The translations under genes were made by a program, and so were the position numbers. The notes below the pieces were generated by a model. That model did no database searches. It was given only the letters and a program-made list of their open reading frames with translations, and was not told the origin of the DNA. Below are positions 8,765 through 17,431 of a DNA stretch of 64,000 nucleotides, piece after piece. Each line of letters starts with the position of its first letter. Position 1 is the stretch's first letter. This DNA is from Micromonospora sp. WMMD961 (lineage in GTDB: Bacteria > Actinomycetota > Actinomycetes > Mycobacteriales > Micromonosporaceae): the NCBI RefSeq assembly GCF_029626145.1, contig NZ_JARUBJ010000002.1, positions 5,305,501 through 5,369,500 of the forward strand. Reading direction: 5' to 3'.

Positions 8765-9520
8765 ATGCGGATGCACCCACCGCAGCTACGGGCACGAGCC
8801 CGCGCTCTCCACGCACGCGGACACGCCGTCCGCTCCGTAGCTCGCACGCTCTCGTTGCCGTATGCCACGGTCTGGCACTGGTGCGTCGATCGACCCGATC
8901 CGGTGAAGCGCGGCACGGAGCTACGGTGCTTCCGGTGCCGGCCGGATGTCCAGAATCCGACCGACCCCGCTGCTTACGCCTACCTGCTCGGTCTCTACCT
9001 GGGCGACGGCCACCTGGTGACAGCGGCACGCGTCCCGGTGTTGCGCATCTACTGTTCCCATGCGTGGCCCGGGTTGATTGAGGCGTGCGACACGGCCATG
9101 CGAGCCGTGCTGGCGTCGAAGGTGCAACGGGTCCAGAAACAGGGTTGCGTCGGCGTACAGAGTTACGGCACCCACTGGCCGTGCCTGCTGCCACAGCACG
9201 GTCCGGGCAAGAAGCACGAGCGACCGATCGTCCTGACCGACTGGCAACGGCGGATTCTCGAAGTCCATCCCGGCGACTTCCTGCGCGGGCTCTTCCACTC
9301 CGACGGCTGCCGAACGGCCAACCGGGTCACGACGCGAGGTCGGCACTACGTCTACCCGCGTTACATGTTCGTCAACGAGTCGGCCGACATCATGGGGCTC
9401 TGCCAGTGGGGCCTCGACCTGCTCGGCGTCGCCTGGCGGATGAACCGGCGCAACTCGCTGTCGGTGGCGCGACGCGACGCGGTCGCCACACTGGACCGGC
9501 ACGTCGGCCCGAAGTCCTGA
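8765..9520 (+). CDS. Free-standing LAGLIDADG-type homing endonuclease-like protein with N-terminal HTH
   Basis: 251 aa. An N-terminal helix-turn-helix-like segment (HARGHAVRSVARTLSLPYATV, residues about 17-36) is followed by a CxxC pair (C55, C58) and two LAGLIDADG-like helices: YLLGLYLGDG (residues 73-82) and FLRGLFHSDG (172-181), each ending in the Gly-Asp pair that supplies metal-binding acids. Two motifs in one chain fit a monomeric LAGLIDADG fold, either a homing endonuclease or a derived DNA-binding regulator (WhiA-like reuse of the fold). The ATG at 8765 lies only 25 bases after the tRNA-Leu gene, on the same strand; a second ATG is at 8771. No intron or intein is present around it, so it is free-standing. 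Confidence 0.7.
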   Translation: MRMHPPQLRARARALHARGHAVRSVARTLSLPYATVWHWCVDRPDPVKRGTELRCFRCRPDVQNPTDPAAYAYLLGLYLGDGHLVTAARVPVLRIYCSHAWPGLIEACDTAMRAVLASKVQRVQKQGCVGVQSYGTHWPCLLPQHGPGKKHERPIVLTDWQRRILEVHPGDFLRGLFHSDGCRTANRVTTRGRHYVYPRYMFVNESADIMGLCQWGLDLLGVAWRMNRRNSLSVARRDAVATLDRHVGPKS

Positions 9521-9610
9521 CTGCACTAGGGCGGATCACGCCGACCGTGGGAGCCTGGTCGACGCGCGGGCGGATGGCCGGTGACAGCGGCGGCGACAGG
9601 AGTGGAACTG

Positions 9611-10261
9611 ATGCGGGTGGCGATCTTCGGTGCGACCGGCATGGTCGGCCAGGGCGTGTTGCGCGAGTGTCTGCTCGCCGAGGACGTGCGGGAGGTGCTC
9701 ACCGTCGGCCGCAGGCCGACCGGTCAGCGGGATCCGAAGCTGCGGGAGCTGACGGTCGCGGACGTGGGCGAGTTGGCGTCGGTGCGCGCCGAGCTGACCG
9801 GCGTGGATGCATGCTTCTACTGCCTGGGGGTGTCCTCGCTGGGTCTGGACGAGGCCGCGTACACCCGGGTCAGCTACGACTACCCGCTCGCGGCGGCGCG
9901 GTTGCTGGCCGAGGTGAGTCCGCAGGTCACGTTCGTCTACGTCTCGGGGGTCGGGACGGACTCGTCGGGTCGGGGTCGGGTGATGTGGGCGCGGGTCAAG
10001 GGCCGTACCGAGAACGCGATCATGGATCTGCTGCCCAACGGCTACGCGGCGCGTCCGGGTTTCATCCAGCCGACCCACGGGGCGGTGTCGCGGACCCGTG
10101 CGTACCGGATCGGGTACGCGGTGACGCGTCCGCTGTTCCCGGTGCTGCGTCGGTTGCTGCCGAACCAGGTCACCACGACGGACGGGATCGGTCGAGCGAT
10201 GCTGCGGGTGGCGCGGGAGGGTTCGCCGACGCGCGTGTTGGGCAACCGCGAGCTGCGCTGA
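9611..10261 (+). CDS. NAD(P)-binding Rossmann-fold protein (NmrA/HTATIP2-like)
   Basis: 216 aa single-domain Rossmann protein. The dinucleotide motif VAIFGATGMVGQGVL is at the very N-terminus, followed by ACFYCLGVSS and the segment FVYVSGVGTDSSGRGRVMWARVKGRTE, where S and K stand where extended SDRs have S and YxxxK but the Tyr is replaced. This is typical of the oxidoreductase-like HTATIP2 group, where function is mostly unassigned. The ATG at 9611 is preferred over an upstream in-frame GTG (9581) because AGGAG lies nine bases before it. Its stop codon TGA directly abuts the stop of the convergent gene, forming TGATCA with no room for a terminator. Confidence 0.75.
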   Translation: MRVAIFGATGMVGQGVLRECLLAEDVREVLTVGRRPTGQRDPKLRELTVADVGELASVRAELTGVDACFYCLGVSSLGLDEAAYTRVSYDYPLAAARLLAEVSPQVTFVYVSGVGTDSSGRGRVMWARVKGRTENAIMDLLPNGYAARPGFIQPTHGAVSRTRAYRIGYAVTRPLFPVLRRLLPNQVTTTDGIGRAMLRVAREGSPTRVLGNRELR

Positions 10262-11422
10262 TCAGGCGATCGTGTCGAGGGCCTGGGCGAGGTCGGCGCG
10301 CAGGTCCTCGGGGTCTTCGAGACCGACCGAGAGCCGTAGCAGGGCGGCGGCGGGTTTCGCGTCGCCCTCGACGGGTCGGTGGGTGAGCGAGGCCGGGTGC
10401 TGGATGAGGGTGTCGACGCCGCCGAGCGAGACCGCGTGGGTGATGAGGTGGCAGGCGCCGGCGACGGCGGCTGCGGCGGGTGCGCCGCCGCGTACCTCGA
10501 AGGCGAGCAGGCTGCCGGGTCCGGCCATCTGGCGGCCGACCAGCGCCGCCGGGTCGTGCACCGAGGGGTGGTGCACGCGGTGTACGGCGGGGTGGTCGGC
10601 GAGCCAGCCGGCGAGTTTCTCGGCGGTGGCCTGTTGGGCGCGGACCCGCAGCGGCAGGGTTTGCAGGCCGCGGTGCAGCAGGTAGCCGCCGAGCGGGTGC
10701 AGGATCGCGCCGGTGACCGCGCGGACCTGCCGGAGGCGCGCGGCCCAGTCGGCGTCGCAGGCGACGACGCCGGCGAGCACGTCGCCGTGCCCGCCGATGC
10801 TCTTGGTGGCGCTGTGCAGGACGAGGGTGGCGCCGTGCCGGGCGGGTTGTTGCAGCACGGGGGTGGCGACGGTGTTGTCGACGAGCAGCGGGATGTCGCC
10901 GGCCGCGGCGGCGAGGGCGGCGATGTCGACCAGGTCGAGGGTGGGGTTGGCGGGTGTCTCGACGATGACCAGTGCGGTGTCGGGTCGGATGGCGGCGGCG
11001 ACCTCGTCGGGGTGTGCCCAGGTGACGGTGGTGCCGAGCAGACCGGTGGCGAGGACGTGGTCGGTGCCGCCGTAGAGGGGCCGGACGGCGACGACGTGCC
11101 GCCGGTCGTCGCGGGCGGCGGCGAGCACTGTGGCGGTGAGGGCCGCCATGCCGCTGGCGAAGGCGACGGCCTGCGCGGTGCCCTCCAGTTCGGCGAGGGC
11201 GGTTTCGAAGCGGGCGACGGTGGGGTTCCAGAGCCGCTGGTAGACGGCGCTGCCGTCGGCGGGAAGGGTGCCGCCGGTGGCGAGCTGCTCGTACGCGGCG
11301 CCGCCGTCGTCGACCGAGGGCAGCGGGTTGGTGGTGGACAGGTCGATGGGTGGCACGTGCACGCCGAGGGCGCGTAGGTCGTCGCGGCCGGCGTGTACGG
11401 CCCGGGTGTCCACCGTCGTCAT
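10262..11422 (-). CDS. PLP-dependent trans-sulfuration enzyme (cystathionine gamma-synthase/lyase or methionine gamma-lyase type)
   Basis: 386 aa member of the Cys/Met metabolism PLP family. Seen: VHAGR at the N-terminus, the YQRLWNPTVARFE substrate/PLP loop, FASGMAA, VETPANPTL, DNTVATPVLQQP and the Schiff-base lysine in HSATKSIGGHGD. The C-terminal VSLGGVDTLIQHPASLTH is the conserved SLGGxE..xxHPAxxTH region. Family members make or break cystathionine, homocysteine or methionine; the reaction cannot be fixed from sequence. The start is uncertain: ATG at 11422 gives the usual N-terminus, ATG at 11440 adds six residues. It is divergent from an Lrp-type regulator that probably controls it. Confidence 0.85.
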   Translation of the reverse strand: MTTVDTRAVHAGRDDLRALGVHVPPIDLSTTNPLPSVDDGGAAYEQLATGGTLPADGSAVYQRLWNPTVARFETALAELEGTAQAVAFASGMAALTATVLAAARDDRRHVVAVRPLYGGTDHVLATGLLGTTVTWAHPDEVAAAIRPDTALVIVETPANPTLDLVDIAALAAAAGDIPLLVDNTVATPVLQQPARHGATLVLHSATKSIGGHGDVLAGVVACDADWAARLRQVRAVTGAILHPLGGYLLHRGLQTLPLRVRAQQATAEKLAGWLADHPAVHRVHHPSVHDPAALVGRQMAGPGSLLAFEVRGGAPAAAAVAGACHLITHAVSLGGVDTLIQHPASLTHRPVEGDAKPAAALLRLSVGLEDPEDLRADLAQALDTIA

Positions 11423-11523
11423 GCGGGTAGGGTCGAACATCTACCGACGGGCAGGCAACAGTTCGGCAGATCATTCTGTCGATCAGCTTGGTTTCGATGG
11501 TGGATTCGGGCGAGGATGGCGCA

Positions 11524-12003
11524 ATGCCTGCTGAGCCGAATGATGTGCGGCCGTATCCGGCCCTGGACGAGGTGGACCGCGCAATCCTCGGCGAACTGGC
11601 CGCGGATGGCCGCCTGCCGAACAACGCTCTCGCCGAGCGGGTGGGGGTCGCGCCGTCGACGTGCCTGACCCGTACGCGGGCGCTGCGCGAGCGGGGCGCG
11701 ATCCGTGGATTCCACGCCGAGGTGGACCCGGCCGCGCTCGGTCTGCCGTTGCAGGCGTTGGTGTCGGTGCGGCTGACCGCCCACGAGCGGGCGGCGGTGG
11801 ACGCGTTCCGGGCCCGGTCGGTGCGACTGCCGGGGGTGGTGTCGGTGTTCCACGTGGCCGGTGCGGACGACTACGTGCTGCACGTGCGGGCAGCATCCGG
11901 TGACGCGTTGCGGGATTTCGTGCTGGACCATCTGGCGGTCGACCCGGTGGTGCAGCACACCCAGACCAGCCTGATCTTCGAGCAGGCGCGCGGGATGGGC
12001 TGA
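11524..12003 (+). CDS. Lrp/AsnC family transcriptional regulator
   Basis: 159 aa. An N-terminal winged HTH (LDEVDRAILGELAADGRLPNNALAE region, with the recognition helix around VAPSTCLTRTRALRERG) is followed by a RAM/AsnC ligand domain (LQALVSVRL ... VVSVFHVAGADDYVLHVRA). Such proteins bind amino acids and regulate adjacent metabolic genes. The ATG at 11524 is chosen because the HTH follows at the usual distance; an in-frame ATG at 11488 lacks an upstream ribosome-binding site. Divergent placement about 100 bp from the PLP enzyme suggests that enzyme is its target, sensing methionine, cysteine or a related amino acid. That link is inferred. Confidence 0.88.
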   Translation: MPAEPNDVRPYPALDEVDRAILGELAADGRLPNNALAERVGVAPSTCLTRTRALRERGAIRGFHAEVDPAALGLPLQALVSVRLTAHERAAVDAFRARSVRLPGVVSVFHVAGADDYVLHVRAASGDALRDFVLDHLAVDPVVQHTQTSLIFEQARGMG

Positions 12004-12015
12004 GCGGCGGTCGGA

Positions 12016-13059
12016 ATGAACGGGCAGGCCGGGGAGTTGGCACCACGTGTGATCACCGTACCGTTGTCTGTTCTTGATCTTGCCCCGGTCGCCAAGGGCA
12101 CCACTGTCGGCGCGGCCCTGGAGGCCACCACCGAGCTGGCACGCCGCACCGAGGAGCTGGGCTACCGCCGGTTCTGGGTGGCCGAGCACCACAACATGCC
12201 GGCGATCGCCAGCTCGGCTCCGGCAGTGCTGCTGGCACACCTGGCCGCGAACACCTCGACGATCCGCCTCGGTTCGGGCGGGGTGATGCTGCCCAACCAC
12301 GCCCCGCTGGTGGTGGCCGAGCAGTTCGGCACCCTGGAAGCGCTGCACCCCGGTCGGATCGACCTGGGCATCGGCCGGGCGCCGGGCACCGACCAGGTGA
12401 CCGCGCTGGCGTTGCGGCGCACCATGGAGGGCCTGTCCGCGGAGCACTTCCCCCGCGAGTTGACGGACCTGATGAACTACTTCAGCGGCGAGAAGCCGGG
12501 GCAGATCATCGCCATGCCGGGTCAGGGCGCGAAGCCGGCCGTGTGGCTGCTCGGCTCCAGCGGGTTCAGCGCCCAACTCGCCGGGCTGCTCGGTCTGCCG
12601 TTCTCCTTCGCGCACCACTTCAGCTCGCAGAACACCCTGCCGGCGTTGGCCCTGTACCGGCAGCACTTCCGGCCGTCGCAGTGGTTGGACAAGCCGTACG
12701 CGATGGTGGCGGTCAACGCGGTGTGCGCGGAGACCGACGAGCGGGCCGAGTGGCTGGCCGGGCCGAGCGCGCTGTCGTTTTTGAAGCTGCGCTCCGGGAA
12801 GCCCGAGCCGCTGTCGACGCCCGACGAGGCGGCGGCGTACCCGTACTCCGAGTTCGAGAGGGAGTTCGTCCTGCAACGCCGTGACGGTCAGGCGATGGGC
12901 TCGCCGGAGACGGTGGGCCGGCAGCTGACCGAGCTGGTGGGGCGCACCGGCGCGGACGAGTTGATGCTGACCACGCTGGTGTACGACGTCGCCGACCGGG
13001 TGCGGTCCTACGAGCTGATCGCCGAGCAGGTGGCGGGCGGTCTGCACCGGAAGGCATGA
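12016..13059 (+). CDS. LLM-class flavin-dependent oxidoreductase
   Basis: 347 aa bacterial luciferase-like (F420- or FMN-dependent) TIM-barrel oxidoreductase. It has the subgroup hallmark VPLSVLDLAPV near the start, RFWVAEHHNMPAIASSAPAVLL and IRLGSGGVMLPNHAPLVVAEQFGTLEALHPGRIDLGIGRAPGTD, all features of the MsnO8-like branch; quoted as landmarks, residues about 45-130. The substrate is unknown. It starts 13 bases after the Lrp stop and is probably co-transcribed with it. The ATG at 12016 has only a weak ribosome-binding site; a GTG at 12048 (MITVPLSVLD) is a possible alternative. Confidence 0.87.
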   Translation: MNGQAGELAPRVITVPLSVLDLAPVAKGTTVGAALEATTELARRTEELGYRRFWVAEHHNMPAIASSAPAVLLAHLAANTSTIRLGSGGVMLPNHAPLVVAEQFGTLEALHPGRIDLGIGRAPGTDQVTALALRRTMEGLSAEHFPRELTDLMNYFSGEKPGQIIAMPGQGAKPAVWLLGSSGFSAQLAGLLGLPFSFAHHFSSQNTLPALALYRQHFRPSQWLDKPYAMVAVNAVCAETDERAEWLAGPSALSFLKLRSGKPEPLSTPDEAAAYPYSEFEREFVLQRRDGQAMGSPETVGRQLTELVGRTGADELMLTTLVYDVADRVRSYELIAEQVAGGLHRKA

Positions 13060-13259
13060 AACACGATCTTCACGTCAGCGTCACCCCGCCGACCCGGACG
13101 GTGCCTAATGTTGGTTCCGGTGGTGGTACGGCACTCTCGGTCGGGACGGGTCGAGGGTGCCGCGGTGTGGCGCACCGGGCCGGAGCTGAGCGGATTCCGC
13201 GGCTGCGGCCCGGTGCCTGCCACCCTAGGCGACCCCGTCCGAGACCGCCAGGGGTTGAC

Positions 13260-15521
13260 TCAACGTAGGTAGATGTCCGGGGTGGGTGGGTTGGCCATCC
13301 CGTTGCCGATGAAGAACCCCGGATGCGGCGGTTGGTTGTAGGCGGTGTTCTGCCACGCGATCGCCACCCGATACTGCGGGTCGTGCATCAGGGTGTAGAT
13401 GCGGCTGCTGGTCGGGGTGGGCGTGCTGTAGATGCGCAGCGCCCGACTGTCGCTGGTTCGCCAGACCACCTCCTCACGCCAGTCACCCAGGATGTCGCCG
13501 GACAATGCCGGGGTGGACTTGGTGCCGTTGTTGGACGCCACCCCGCTGCCGTCGAGCAGCCGGGTCTCGCCGCCGGTGCCGTACTTGTCGATCTTCGTGC
13601 CGTCCAGCAGTTCCCGCACCGGGTCGCCGTCCCACCAGGCGAGGAAGTTCGCCGACGACGGCTTACGGCCGACGTTCTGCCCCCTGGTGTTGGCCAGCCC
13701 GGCAACCGCCGACGACCACGACTCCGCGCCCGGGCTGCCCGCCCAGATGTCCGCCGAGACACCCCGGCCGTTGTCGCCGGAGGCCGGCGTGGACCAGAGC
13801 ACCTGACCGGTACGGGCGTCGGCGAAGTAGGAACTGGGCTTGCTGCCGTCCTCGTCGACCTTGAACACCTCCAGGCCGGAGCGGCCCGGGTCGAGATCCC
13901 CGACGTGCAGGGCGTCCCCGTGCCCGTTGCCGGTGGAGTGCAGCAGCCGACCGTTGTCGTCGACGGTGGCCGCGCCGTACACGATCTCCTGCCGGCCGTC
14001 GCCGTCGACGTCGGCCACCGAGAGCTGGTGGTTACCCTGCCCCGCGGCGGCACCGTTGCCGGAGGAGTTCGAGTCGAACGTCCAGCGCTTGGTCAGCGTG
14101 CCGTTGCGGAAGTCCCAGGCCGCGATCACCGCGCGGGTGTAGTAGCCCCGGGCCATGATCAGCGAGGGGCGCTGCCCGTCCAGGTACGCGGTGCCGGCGA
14201 GGAACCGGTCCACCCGGTTGCCGTACGAGTCACCCCACGAGGACACCGTGCCGCGCGGCGGGTCGTAGGTGACGGTGGAGAGCACCGCGCCGGTACGCCC
14301 GTCGAACATGGTCAGGTACTCCGGTCCGCTGAGCACGTAGCCGCTGGAGTTGCGGTGGTCCGCCGACGACGATCCGATGACCTGACCGGTGCCGGAGCGG
14401 GTGCCGTCGGCGGTCTTCATGGCCACCTCCGCGCGGCCGTCACCGTCGTAGTCGTACACCTGAAACTGGGTGTAGTGGGCACCGGCGCGGATGTTGCGGC
14501 CCAGGTCGACCCGCCACAACCTGGTGCCGGTGAGGGTGTACGCGTCGACGTAGACGTTGCCGGTGTAGCCGGACTGGGAGTTGTCCTTGGCGTTCGACGG
14601 ATCCCACTTGAGCACGATCTCGTAGCTGCCGTCGCCGTTCAGGTCACCCACCGAGGCGTCGTTGGCGCTGTAGGTGTAGCTCTCGCCGCTGGGCGTGCTG
14701 CCGCCGGCCGGGACCTGCAACGGCACGTCCAGGTAACCCGCGCCGAACTGCAACGCCGGTGCCGACGCCGCCTGCTCGACGCCGCCGACCACGGCCCGCA
14801 CGGTGTACGCCGAGCCGGCCGCCGCGCCGCTGTCGAGGTAGTTGGTGGCACCGGTGATCGGACTGGCGTTGACCCTGGTCGATCCCCGGTAGACGTTGAA
14901 GGCCACCCCGGAGGTCTCGGTGCCGAGCAGCCGCCAGGAGACCAGGTTGCCGCTGCCGGAGCGGACACTGACCAGGCCGCGGTCCAGGTTCTCCATCTGC
15001 AGCACCCCGCTGGTCGGAGGTGGCGTGGTCGGAGGTGGCGTGGTCGGAGGTGGCGTGGTCGGAGGTGGCGTGGTCGGAGGTGGCGTGGTCGGTTCGTCGG
15101 TGGGTGGGGCGCCGGTGCAGGTCGCGCCGTTGAGCGCGAAGCTGCCCGGCACCGGGTTGCTGCCGGTCCACGAACCGTTGAAGCCGAACGAGACGGAGCC
15201 GTTCGTGGCGAGGTTCGCGTTGTAGTCGACGTTGCGGGCGGTGACCTGGGCACCGGACTGGCTGACGCCGGCGTTCCACGCCTGGGTGACCTGCTGGCCC
15301 GCGGCGTACGACCAGGTGAGGGCCCACCCGTTGACCGGGTCGCCGAGATTGGTGACGGTGACGTTGGTGCCGAAGCCGCCCTGCCACTGGTTCGTGATCT
15401 GGTAGTCGACGCGACAGCCGACGGCGGCGGCCGAGGCGACCACCGTACCGAGGGTGCCGGCCACGACGGCGGCGGCCGTCGTACCGGCGAGCAGGATCAG
15501 CCGATGTCTGGACGGGTGCAT
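13260..15521 (-). CDS. Secreted rhamnogalacturonan lyase (PL11 family) with N-terminal CBM2
   Basis: 753 aa exported enzyme that cleaves the rhamnogalacturonan I backbone of pectin by beta-elimination. Order: signal peptide (about 1-32, ending ASAAAVG); carbohydrate-binding module family 2 (about 36-135, bounded by C36 and C135, with surface W66, W70, W82 and W118); a Pro/Thr linker with five PPPTT units (about 139-170); then a FnIII-like segment and the eight-bladed catalytic propeller with many Ca-binding DxDGDGxxE loops (DLNGDGSYEIVLK, DYDGDGRAEVAMK, DVDGDGRQEIVYG). The ATG at 15521 has GGAGG seven bases upstream; longer reading frames lack a signal peptide. It is divergent from the decarboxylase gene with a LacI-type operator between them, suggesting sugar-dependent control. 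Confidence 0.92.
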   Translation of the reverse strand: MHPSRHRLILLAGTTAAAVVAGTLGTVVASAAAVGCRVDYQITNQWQGGFGTNVTVTNLGDPVNGWALTWSYAAGQQVTQAWNAGVSQSGAQVTARNVDYNANLATNGSVSFGFNGSWTGSNPVPGSFALNGATCTGAPPTDEPTTPPPTTPPPTTPPPTTPPPTTPPPTSGVLQMENLDRGLVSVRSGSGNLVSWRLLGTETSGVAFNVYRGSTRVNASPITGATNYLDSGAAAGSAYTVRAVVGGVEQAASAPALQFGAGYLDVPLQVPAGGSTPSGESYTYSANDASVGDLNGDGSYEIVLKWDPSNAKDNSQSGYTGNVYVDAYTLTGTRLWRVDLGRNIRAGAHYTQFQVYDYDGDGRAEVAMKTADGTRSGTGQVIGSSSADHRNSSGYVLSGPEYLTMFDGRTGAVLSTVTYDPPRGTVSSWGDSYGNRVDRFLAGTAYLDGQRPSLIMARGYYTRAVIAAWDFRNGTLTKRWTFDSNSSGNGAAAGQGNHQLSVADVDGDGRQEIVYGAATVDDNGRLLHSTGNGHGDALHVGDLDPGRSGLEVFKVDEDGSKPSSYFADARTGQVLWSTPASGDNGRGVSADIWAGSPGAESWSSAVAGLANTRGQNVGRKPSSANFLAWWDGDPVRELLDGTKIDKYGTGGETRLLDGSGVASNNGTKSTPALSGDILGDWREEVVWRTSDSRALRIYSTPTPTSSRIYTLMHDPQYRVAIAWQNTAYNQPPHPGFFIGNGMANPPTPDIYLR
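15016..15090. repeat. Five exact 15-bp tandem repeats in the lyase linker
   Basis: The unit GGAGGTGGCGTGGTC is repeated five times without a mismatch (15016-15030, 15031-15045, 15046-15060, 15061-15075, 15076-15090) and encodes the (PPPTT) linker between CBM2 and the catalytic part. Perfect identity at synonymous positions indicates recent slippage or unequal recombination. Confidence 0.95.
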
Positions 15522-15674
15522 GGACTGCCTCCGGGGATCCGGTGATGATCGCTGAGGACCACTGGCCGCGCCCGGGAAGCACAGTGGACCGGCTCGGCCG
15601 CGGCGGTGGCGGACGGCGATCTGATCGGGGTGAACGCCCTGGAACTCACGGATCCGACTCAAGCCGCATAGTAG

Positions 15675-15688
15675 GGCAAGCGCTTTCC
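15675..15688. promoter_or_regulatory. LacI-family-type operator upstream of the PL11 lyase
   Basis: GGCAAGCGCTTTCC is symmetric at 12 of 14 positions around the core AAGCGCTT (15678-15685). This is the general shape of LacI/GalR-family operators that control polysaccharide-use genes in actinobacteria. It lies 154 bp upstream of the lyase start and 55 bp before the decarboxylase start. The family assignment is inference from the motif; no LacI gene is in the window. Confidence 0.55.
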
Positions 15689-15695
15689 GCTCCGC

Positions 15696-15707
15696 AATAT
15701 CGATATT
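15696..15707. promoter_or_regulatory. AT-rich perfect palindrome between lyase and decarboxylase
   Basis: AATATCGATATT is a perfect 12-bp palindrome in a very GC-rich region, eight bases from the LacI-type operator and 36 bases before the decarboxylase ATG. It could be a second regulator site or part of a promoter. Nothing more can be said. Confidence 0.4.
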
Positions 15708-15742
15708 CGTCGAATGACCGTCGGGTCTTGCGTCGACGATCG

Positions 15743-17203
15743 ATGCCTGATCAACTCGTTGAGGTGACCGCTCCGCACATGGACCCCGACGAGTTCCGCC
15801 GCGCCGGCCACGCCGTCGTCGACTGGATCGCCGACTACTGGGCGACAGTCGGGCAACGGCCGGTCGCCCCGTCCGACCCGCCCGGCACGGTCGCCGCCGC
15901 GCTGCCCACCACGCCACCCACCACCGGCGGCGAACCGGTCGAGGCGGTCCTCGCCGACCTGGACGCGATCGTCGTACCGGGGCTGACCCACTGGCAGCAC
16001 CCGAGCTTCTTCGGCTACTTCCCGGCCAACACCTCCGGCCCGAGCGTGCTCGGCGACCTGGTCAGCTCCGGGCTCGGCGTGCAGGGCATGCTCTGGGCCA
16101 CCAGCCCGGCCAGCACGGAGCTGGAGACGGTGCTGATGGACTGGCTGGCCCAGTTACTGGACCTGCCGCAGCGGTTCCACTCCGCCAGCAGCGGTGGCGG
16201 CGTCATCCAGGACTCCGCCTCCTCGGCGACCCTGGTGGCCACCCTGGCCGCACTGCACCGGGCCAGCGGGGGTCGCTGGCGCGACACCGGCGTCGACCGG
16301 CGCTACCGCGCCTACACCTCCGCACACGGGCACTCCTCCATCGAGAAGGCCGTCCGTATCGCCGGGCTGGGCAGCGACGGGCTCCGCGCGATCGACGTCG
16401 ACCCGGACACCCAGGCGCTGCTGCCCGCCGCGCTACGCGCGGCGATCGAAGCCGACCTGGCAGCCGGGGACGTACCGGCCATCGTGGTGGCCACCATCGG
16501 CACCACCTCCACCACCGCCGTCGACCCGATACCGGAAATCGGGGCCATCTGCGCGCAGTACGGCATCTGGCTGCACGTCGACGCCGCGTACGCGGGCTCC
16601 GCCGCCGTCTGCCCCGAACTACGGTGGTCGCACGCCGGCCTGGACTACGCCGATTCCTACTGCTTCGACCCGCACAAGTGGCTGCTCACCGGCTTCGACT
16701 GCGACGCGTTCTGGGTAGCCGACCGGGCCGAGTTGATCGAGGCGCTGACCGTACTGCCGGAGTTCCTGCGCAACGCGGCCTCCGACTCCGGCGCGGTGAT
16801 CGACTACCGCGACTGGCAGGTGCCGCTGGGTCGACGCTTCCGGGCCCTGAAGCTGTGGTTCGTGCTGCGCTGGTACGGCGTCGAAGGGTTGCGGGCACAC
16901 ATCCGCTCCGGTGTACGGCTCGCCGAGCGGTTCGCCGAGCAGGTTCGCGCCGACGACCGGTTCGAGTTGGCGGCGGCGCACCCGTTCGCGCTGGTCTGCT
17001 TCCGGCTACGCGCCGACGACGACGTCAACGCCGCACTGCTGGCCTCGGTGAACGCCACCGGACGCGTGTACCTGACGCACACCCGGGTCGCCGGCCGCTA
17101 CACGCTGCGGATGGCCGTCGGCTCCCCACAGACCACCGAAACGCACATCGACACCGCCTGGACACTGCTCTCCACCACGGCCAAAGACCTACTCGCCCCC
17201 TGA
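15743..17203 (+). CDS. PLP-dependent aromatic-L-amino-acid decarboxylase family protein
   Basis: 486 aa group II decarboxylase. It follows the family closely: EFRRAGHAVVDWIADYW near the N-terminus, THWQHPSFFGYFPAN (substrate loop), the stacking His in TSAHGHSSIEKA, Asp 280 in WLHVDAAYAGSA and the PLP lysine 312 in CFDPHKWLLTGFD. Such enzymes convert tryptophan, tyrosine, phenylalanine or DOPA to amines. Start is uncertain: ATG 15743 is used, but GTG 15764 and ATG 15779 (MDPDEF, the usual family start, with GAGGTG upstream) are in frame. It is divergent from the pectin lyase and convergent with the TauE-type permease; no operon partner is visible. Confidence 0.88.
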   Translation: MPDQLVEVTAPHMDPDEFRRAGHAVVDWIADYWATVGQRPVAPSDPPGTVAAALPTTPPTTGGEPVEAVLADLDAIVVPGLTHWQHPSFFGYFPANTSGPSVLGDLVSSGLGVQGMLWATSPASTELETVLMDWLAQLLDLPQRFHSASSGGGVIQDSASSATLVATLAALHRASGGRWRDTGVDRRYRAYTSAHGHSSIEKAVRIAGLGSDGLRAIDVDPDTQALLPAALRAAIEADLAAGDVPAIVVATIGTTSTTAVDPIPEIGAICAQYGIWLHVDAAYAGSAAVCPELRWSHAGLDYADSYCFDPHKWLLTGFDCDAFWVADRAELIEALTVLPEFLRNAASDSGAVIDYRDWQVPLGRRFRALKLWFVLRWYGVEGLRAHIRSGVRLAERFAEQVRADDRFELAAAHPFALVCFRLRADDDVNAALLASVNATGRVYLTHTRVAGRYTLRMAVGSPQTTETHIDTAWTLLSTTAKDLLAP

Positions 17204-17431
17204 CCGCGCCCCGCGCCCCGCGCCGAACCACCCGACCCAACAACCACCCCACATCAGGCGAAGCACCGGCACGACGCGCGCCGAGGCCGCAGGTTCAAAG
17301 ACGTTGCACGGATCTTGGGGCGTGCGCCTTGCGCGGACGGCGCCATGCTGTTGTCACCGCCCTCGACCTAGAGGGCGTCCGCGGTCGAGCGGGGGTCGGC
17401 TAGCGGGCGGGGTGGCGGTTGGGAACGGGGT

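Noticed and set aside
13323..15545. Long plus-strand open frame antisense to the PL11 lyase
   Set aside because: Composition is that of a reverse shadow, and the minus-strand gene has clear domains.
17359..17376. Weak hairpin between decarboxylase and TauE/SafE genes as a terminator
   Set aside because: Only a six-base stem; not strong enough to call.
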